Origin: Planctomycetota bacterium
GTDB lineage: Bacteria; Planctomycetota; Phycisphaerae; Phycisphaerales; SM1A02
Length of the DNA stretch: 9,176 bases
NCBI GenBank assembly: GCA_027295365.1
Contig: JAPULD010000227.1
Coordinates: 1 to 9,176 of the forward strand
Direction of reading: 5' to 3'
The position numbers were made by a program, and so were the translations under genes. The notes below the pieces were generated by a model. That model did not search any database. It saw only the letters and a list, made by a program, of their open reading frames with translations, and had not been told where the DNA came from. This document shows, piece by piece, positions 6,791 to 9,176 of this stretch (positions within the stretch are counted from its first letter, which is position 1; each line of letters starts with the position of its first letter).

Positions 6791-7321
6791 ATGCCCCTCC
6801 AATCAATCGCAATGAAGGAATCGACAGTGGATATCCGTTCCCCCCAGAAATTCACCGGTGGCTGGCTCGAAGCCCATCAGCAGGCCAAGGATAACTTGGA
6901 GCCTGTTTTCATCCCCCTGACGCCCTATGCAGACGATCGGGGCTGGTCGCTGATGAACCTGCTGGCCGGGGCAATGGATCACAATGGGCAAATCAATTTC
7001 TCGGTTCAATATCCCGGTGCGATCAAAGCCTGGCATCGACATGATCTGCAGACCGACTTCTGGACCTGTATCCAAGGCAATCTCAAGGTTGGCATCCATC
7101 GAGAATCCGATGGGGCCACGTGGCTCCAGGTGATGGGAGAGAAGACTCCTGGAATGCTGCTCATTCCCCCTCCACTTTGGCATGGAGCGACCCCGGTGGG
7201 CAATGAATCCGCCGGTTTGCTCTACTACATGACCCATCTTTTCAATGCTGAAAAACCGGATGAACACCGAAGAGACTGGGACTCCATTGAGGGTTTTCCA
7301 TGGGGCATTCGCCACGGCTGA
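6791..7321 (+). CDS. RmlC-like cupin (dTDP-4-dehydrorhamnose 3,5-epimerase-related)
   Basis: 176-residue cytoplasmic cupin related to dTDP-4-dehydrorhamnose 3,5-epimerase (RmlC). Family features are ADDRGW (47-52), the central strand with WHRHDLQTDFW (81-91), a GNLKVGIHR strand (96-104), IPPPLWHGATPVGNES (125-140) and a final LLYYMTHLFN (143-152). His82 matches the catalytic His of RmlC. The Lys usual a few residues later appears to be replaced by Asp89, and the Tyr near the end of the barrel by Leu150/Phe151, so normal 3,5-epimerase activity is doubtful. The HxHxxQTDxW pattern, from memory, marks a separate branch of nucleotide-sugar cupins. The ATG at 6791 has a strong purine run (GAAGAGGGGG) ending seven bases upstream; a second in-frame ATG at 6812 is less likely. 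Position before rmlA and rmlB supports action on a dTDP-keto-sugar, perhaps as a ketoisomerase or epimerase. The exact reaction is unknown. Confidence 0.85.
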   Translation: MPLQSIAMKESTVDIRSPQKFTGGWLEAHQQAKDNLEPVFIPLTPYADDRGWSLMNLLAGAMDHNGQINFSVQYPGAIKAWHRHDLQTDFWTCIQGNLKVGIHRESDGATWLQVMGEKTPGMLLIPPPLWHGATPVGNESAGLLYYMTHLFNAEKPDEHRRDWDSIEGFPWGIRHG

Positions 7322-7331
7322 ATTGCCGTAT

Positions 7332-7363
7332 TTGCAGAATATCAAATCATTTACGTATATATA
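7332..7363 (+). promoter_or_regulatory. Candidate promoter upstream of rmlA
   Basis: In an AT-rich stretch just after the cupin stop, TTGCAG (7332-7337) is followed after 18 bases by TATATA (7356-7361, or 7358-7363). The -35 matches the consensus TTGACA at only three of six positions. Transcription from here would give a leader of about 140 bases containing the three stem-loops described separately. The short palindrome GTATATATAC (7355-7364) covers the -10. Confidence 0.33.
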
Positions 7364-7398
7364 CAGATCGCAGTCTAGGATTGCAGGCCCATATATTG

Positions 7399-7426
7399 AT
7401 GTAGAGGGATCACAAATCCCCTACAT
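7399..7426 (+). terminator. Stable hairpin between the cupin gene and rmlA (terminator or attenuator candidate)
   Basis: ATGTAGAGGGAT (7399-7410) and ATCCCCTACAT (7416-7426) form an 11-base-pair stem with one bulged A around the 5-base loop CACAA. The bases after it, TTCT, give only a short T-run. It lies 77 bases after the cupin stop codon. It may partly end cupin transcription, or act as the first stem of the rmlA leader. The pairing is read directly; the function is inferred. Confidence 0.45.
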
Positions 7427-7430
7427 TTCT

Positions 7431-7499
7431 GAGCAGAAACAGGAATTCGAATCTCGACTGCTCCGATAAGGGAAAGTCGGCATCACGGTAGCCCTTTCC
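7431..7499 (+). promoter_or_regulatory. Two further stem-loops of the rmlA leader
   Basis: The first stem pairs GAGCAG (7431-7436) with CTGCTC (7458-7463) around a 21-base loop that contains the palindrome ATTCGAAT. The second pairs GGAAAG, a TC bulge and GGC (7471-7481) with GCC and CTTTCC (7491-7499) around a 9-base loop. It ends directly before the ribosome binding site GAGAGGA (7501-7507) of rmlA. Together with the hairpin at 7399-7426 they form a compact array of about 100 bases. It does not match any riboswitch class I recognise. Confidence 0.4.
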
Positions 7500-7512
7500 A
7501 GAGAGGATCATC

Positions 7513-8286
7513 ATGAAAGGCGTCATTTTGGCCGGTGGATTGGGTTCTCGGCTGAGACCCCTGACATTGGTCACCAACAAGCACCTCCTGCCGGTATTCG
7601 ACCGGCCCATGATCTATTACCCCGTGCAATGTCTGCTGAATGCGGGAATCGACGAGATCCTCATTGTCACGGGGGGTGAGCATGCTGGTGATTTCCTGAA
7701 GCTTCTCCGAAATGGTAAGCATCTGGGCTTGCGTGACTTGCATTACACATATCAGGAAGGTGAGGGTGGCATCGCCGACGCCTTGCAACTGGCCGAGGAT
7801 TTCGTTGAAGGGGGCAAGGTATGCGTCGTCCTGGGCGACAACATCATCCAGAAGAGCATCAAGAAGGCCGTGGGAGAGTTCTTCTCCCAATCCGAGGGTG
7901 CGAAGATCCTGCTCAAGGAAGTTCCCGATCCCGAGCGGTTTGGCGTGGCCCGGATCGAGGAGAATCGTATCGTCGAGATTCTCGAGAAACCCTCAGATCC
8001 GCCCAGTCATTACGCCGTCACTGGAATCTATCTCTACGACAACGACGTCTTCGAAATCGCCAAGACGCTGAAGCCATCGGAGCGGGGTGAACTGGAGATC
8101 ACCGACGTCAACAATGAGTACATTCGCCGGGGGACCATGACCTACGACGTGTTGGATGGCTGGTGGACCGACGCCGGCACCTTCGAGAGCCTGCACCGCG
8201 CGAGCAATCTCGTCGCCGAGGGCGGCGCGAATCTCGTCGATGAACCGGCAACCAATGGACTGTCCGGCGTGACGAACACCGCATGA
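7513..8286 (+). CDS. rmlA: Glucose-1-phosphate thymidylyltransferase, short form
   Basis: 257-residue cytoplasmic sugar-phosphate nucleotidyltransferase, expected to join glucose-1-phosphate and dTTP to give dTDP-glucose and pyrophosphate, the first step of the dTDP-6-deoxysugar pathway. It carries the nucleotide-binding loop GGLGSRLRPLT (8-18), Lys23 in TNKHLLP, LGDN with the metal-binding Asp109 (107-110), ERFGVA (141-146), EKP (158-160), TGIYLYD (170-176) and RGELEITDVN (191-200). It is shorter than classical RmlA (about 290 residues), lacking the C-terminal extension that contributes to the allosteric site, and has EGEGGIADAL where classical enzymes have a PSPDGLAQAF-like segment. It therefore resembles SpsI/archaeal short forms. 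GAGAGGA six bases before the ATG supports the start. The stop overlaps the rmlB start by ATGA, so the two are translationally coupled. Preference for dTTP over another nucleotide is inferred from the neighbouring rmlB. Confidence 0.93.
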   Translation: MKGVILAGGLGSRLRPLTLVTNKHLLPVFDRPMIYYPVQCLLNAGIDEILIVTGGEHAGDFLKLLRNGKHLGLRDLHYTYQEGEGGIADALQLAEDFVEGGKVCVVLGDNIIQKSIKKAVGEFFSQSEGAKILLKEVPDPERFGVARIEENRIVEILEKPSDPPSHYAVTGIYLYDNDVFEIAKTLKPSERGELEITDVNNEYIRRGTMTYDVLDGWWTDAGTFESLHRASNLVAEGGANLVDEPATNGLSGVTNTA

Positions 8287-9176
8287 CCAACACGACCCCC
8301 ATGAACGATACGACACGACTGCTGGTCACGGGGGGGGCCGGTTTCATCGGCAGCAACTTCGTGCGCCACCTGATGGAGGTTCGCCCCGGCTGGAGCATCG
8401 TCAACTACGACGCCCTGACCTACGCCGGCAATCTCGCCAACCTCGAGGACGTCGCCCGGAACGAAAACTACACGTTCGTCCATGCCGACATCCGTGATCG
8501 CCAGGCGATGATCGAGGCGCTGCAGAGCTGCGAGGCGGTGGTCCATTTCGCTGCCGAGAGCCACGTCGATCGTTCGATCAACGATTCGGGGCCCTTCGTC
8601 TCGACGAATGTGCTGGGCACGCAGGTGCTGCTCGACGCCTGCAAGGAAGTGGGCGGTATCAAGCGATTCGTCCATATCGGCACCGACGAGGTCTATGGCG
8701 AACTGCCCCTGGATCGCCCCGACCTGAAGTTCACCGAGCAGACCCCGATCCAGCCCAGCAGTCCCTATTCCGCCAGCAAGACCGCCTCGGACCTGCTCGT
8801 GCTCGCCTACCACCACACGTTCGGTTTCCCCTCCATGGTCACCCGCTGCTCGAACAACTTCGGGCCCTACCAGTTCCCGGAGAAGGTCATTCCGTTGTTC
8901 GTGACCAACCTGATCGAGGGGAAGAAGGTACCCCTGTATGGCGATGGGCTCAACGTCCGCGATTGGCTGCACGTGGTCGATCATTGCGAAGCCGTGCTGT
9001 GCGTGCTTGAGAAGGGTACCCCGGGCGAGGTCTACAACATCGGTGGCGACAACGAGCGCAGCAATCTCGAGCTCACGAAGACCATCCTCGAACTCATGGG
9101 CCATGGGGACGAAATGATCAAATACGTCGAAGATCGGTTGGGCCACGATCGCCGCTACGCCATCGACGCGGGGAAG
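8283..9176 (+). CDS. rmlB: dTDP-glucose 4,6-dehydratase (partial, C-terminus beyond window)
   Basis: Extended short-chain dehydrogenase/reductase that converts dTDP-glucose to dTDP-4-keto-6-deoxyglucose using bound NAD+. 298 codons are visible and the frame stays open to the window edge; the family is usually 320-350 residues, so little is missing. Seen are the NAD-binding motif GGAGFIG (17-23), YDALTYAGN (42-50), HFAAESHVDRSI (88-99), catalytic TDE (134-136) in GTDEVYGE, Tyr162 and Lys166 in YSASK, NNFGPYQFPEK (191-201), RDWLHVVDH (226-234), YNIGG (251-255) and GHDRRYAID (287-295). These identify RmlB specifically among sugar epimerases and dehydratases. The ATG at 8283 overlaps the rmlA stop (ATGA) and is preferred; an ATG at 8301 (residue 7) is also possible and would still keep the NAD motif. 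Third codon positions are much richer in G and C than in the two preceding genes. A run of eight G (8330-8337) encodes the start of the NAD motif. Confidence 0.97.
   Translation, partial: MTNTTPMNDTTRLLVTGGAGFIGSNFVRHLMEVRPGWSIVNYDALTYAGNLANLEDVARNENYTFVHADIRDRQAMIEALQSCEAVVHFAAESHVDRSINDSGPFVSTNVLGTQVLLDACKEVGGIKRFVHIGTDEVYGELPLDRPDLKFTEQTPIQPSSPYSASKTASDLLVLAYHHTFGFPSMVTRCSNNFGPYQFPEKVIPLFVTNLIEGKKVPLYGDGLNVRDWLHVVDHCEAVLCVLEKGTPGEVYNIGGDNERSNLELTKTILELMGHGDEMIKYVEDRLGHDRRYAIDAGK

Noticed and set aside
8142..9146. Long 334-codon open frame on the minus strand opposite rmlA/rmlB
   Set aside because: It lies antisense to well-identified rmlB with high GC at third positions, which removes stop codons from the opposite strand. 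The translation shows no recognisable motif.

Overview
The window looks like chromosomal DNA from a planctomycete-type bacterium, most likely of the Phycisphaerae group. This rests on gene content recalled from memory (a secreted, twice-membrane-anchored protein beside an ABC ATPase, a small zinc-ribbon/membrane protein, a MauE-like/thioredoxin-like fusion) and on the moderately GC-rich coding sequence. No rRNA or other phylogenetic marker is present, so the assignment is tentative. I saw no tRNA or rRNA gene, CRISPR array, insertion sequence, integrase or phage gene.

Left part (1-3449). On the minus strand, a large secreted/membrane protein of 829 residues (546-3035) is followed after 63 bases by an ABC transporter ATPase (1-482, cut by the window edge). 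They probably form an ABC-2-type export or gliding-like module, with the permease beyond the edge. Divergent from them is a 105-residue single-pass membrane protein (3132-3449) of unknown function.

Middle part (3493-6623). Three minus-strand genes lie in a row but are probably not one tight operon, because the gaps are 230 and 153 bases. In transcription order they are a MauE-like membrane protein fused to a thioredoxin-like domain (5610-6623), a zinc-ribbon/membrane protein (5065-5379) and an M20 family metallopeptidase (3493-4911).

Right part (6791-9176). This is a plus-strand nucleotide-sugar cluster: an RmlC-like cupin of a non-canonical type, a short RmlA-type nucleotidyltransferase, and RmlB (dTDP-glucose 4,6-dehydratase, running off the right edge). 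RmlA and RmlB overlap by ATGA. RmlA makes dTDP-glucose, RmlB makes dTDP-4-keto-6-deoxyglucose, and the cupin probably acts on a keto-sugar made by this route. The products would be 6-deoxysugars for cell-surface polysaccharide or glycoprotein. The 191-base gap between the cupin gene and rmlA is AT-rich and holds three consecutive predicted stem-loops ending at the rmlA ribosome binding site, the most striking non-coding signal in the window.

No gene-free stretch exceeds 300 bases. The longest is 5380-5609 (230 bases). GC rises to the right: 20 of 60 bases are G or C at 7321-7380, against 37 of 60 at 8521-8580 inside rmlB.
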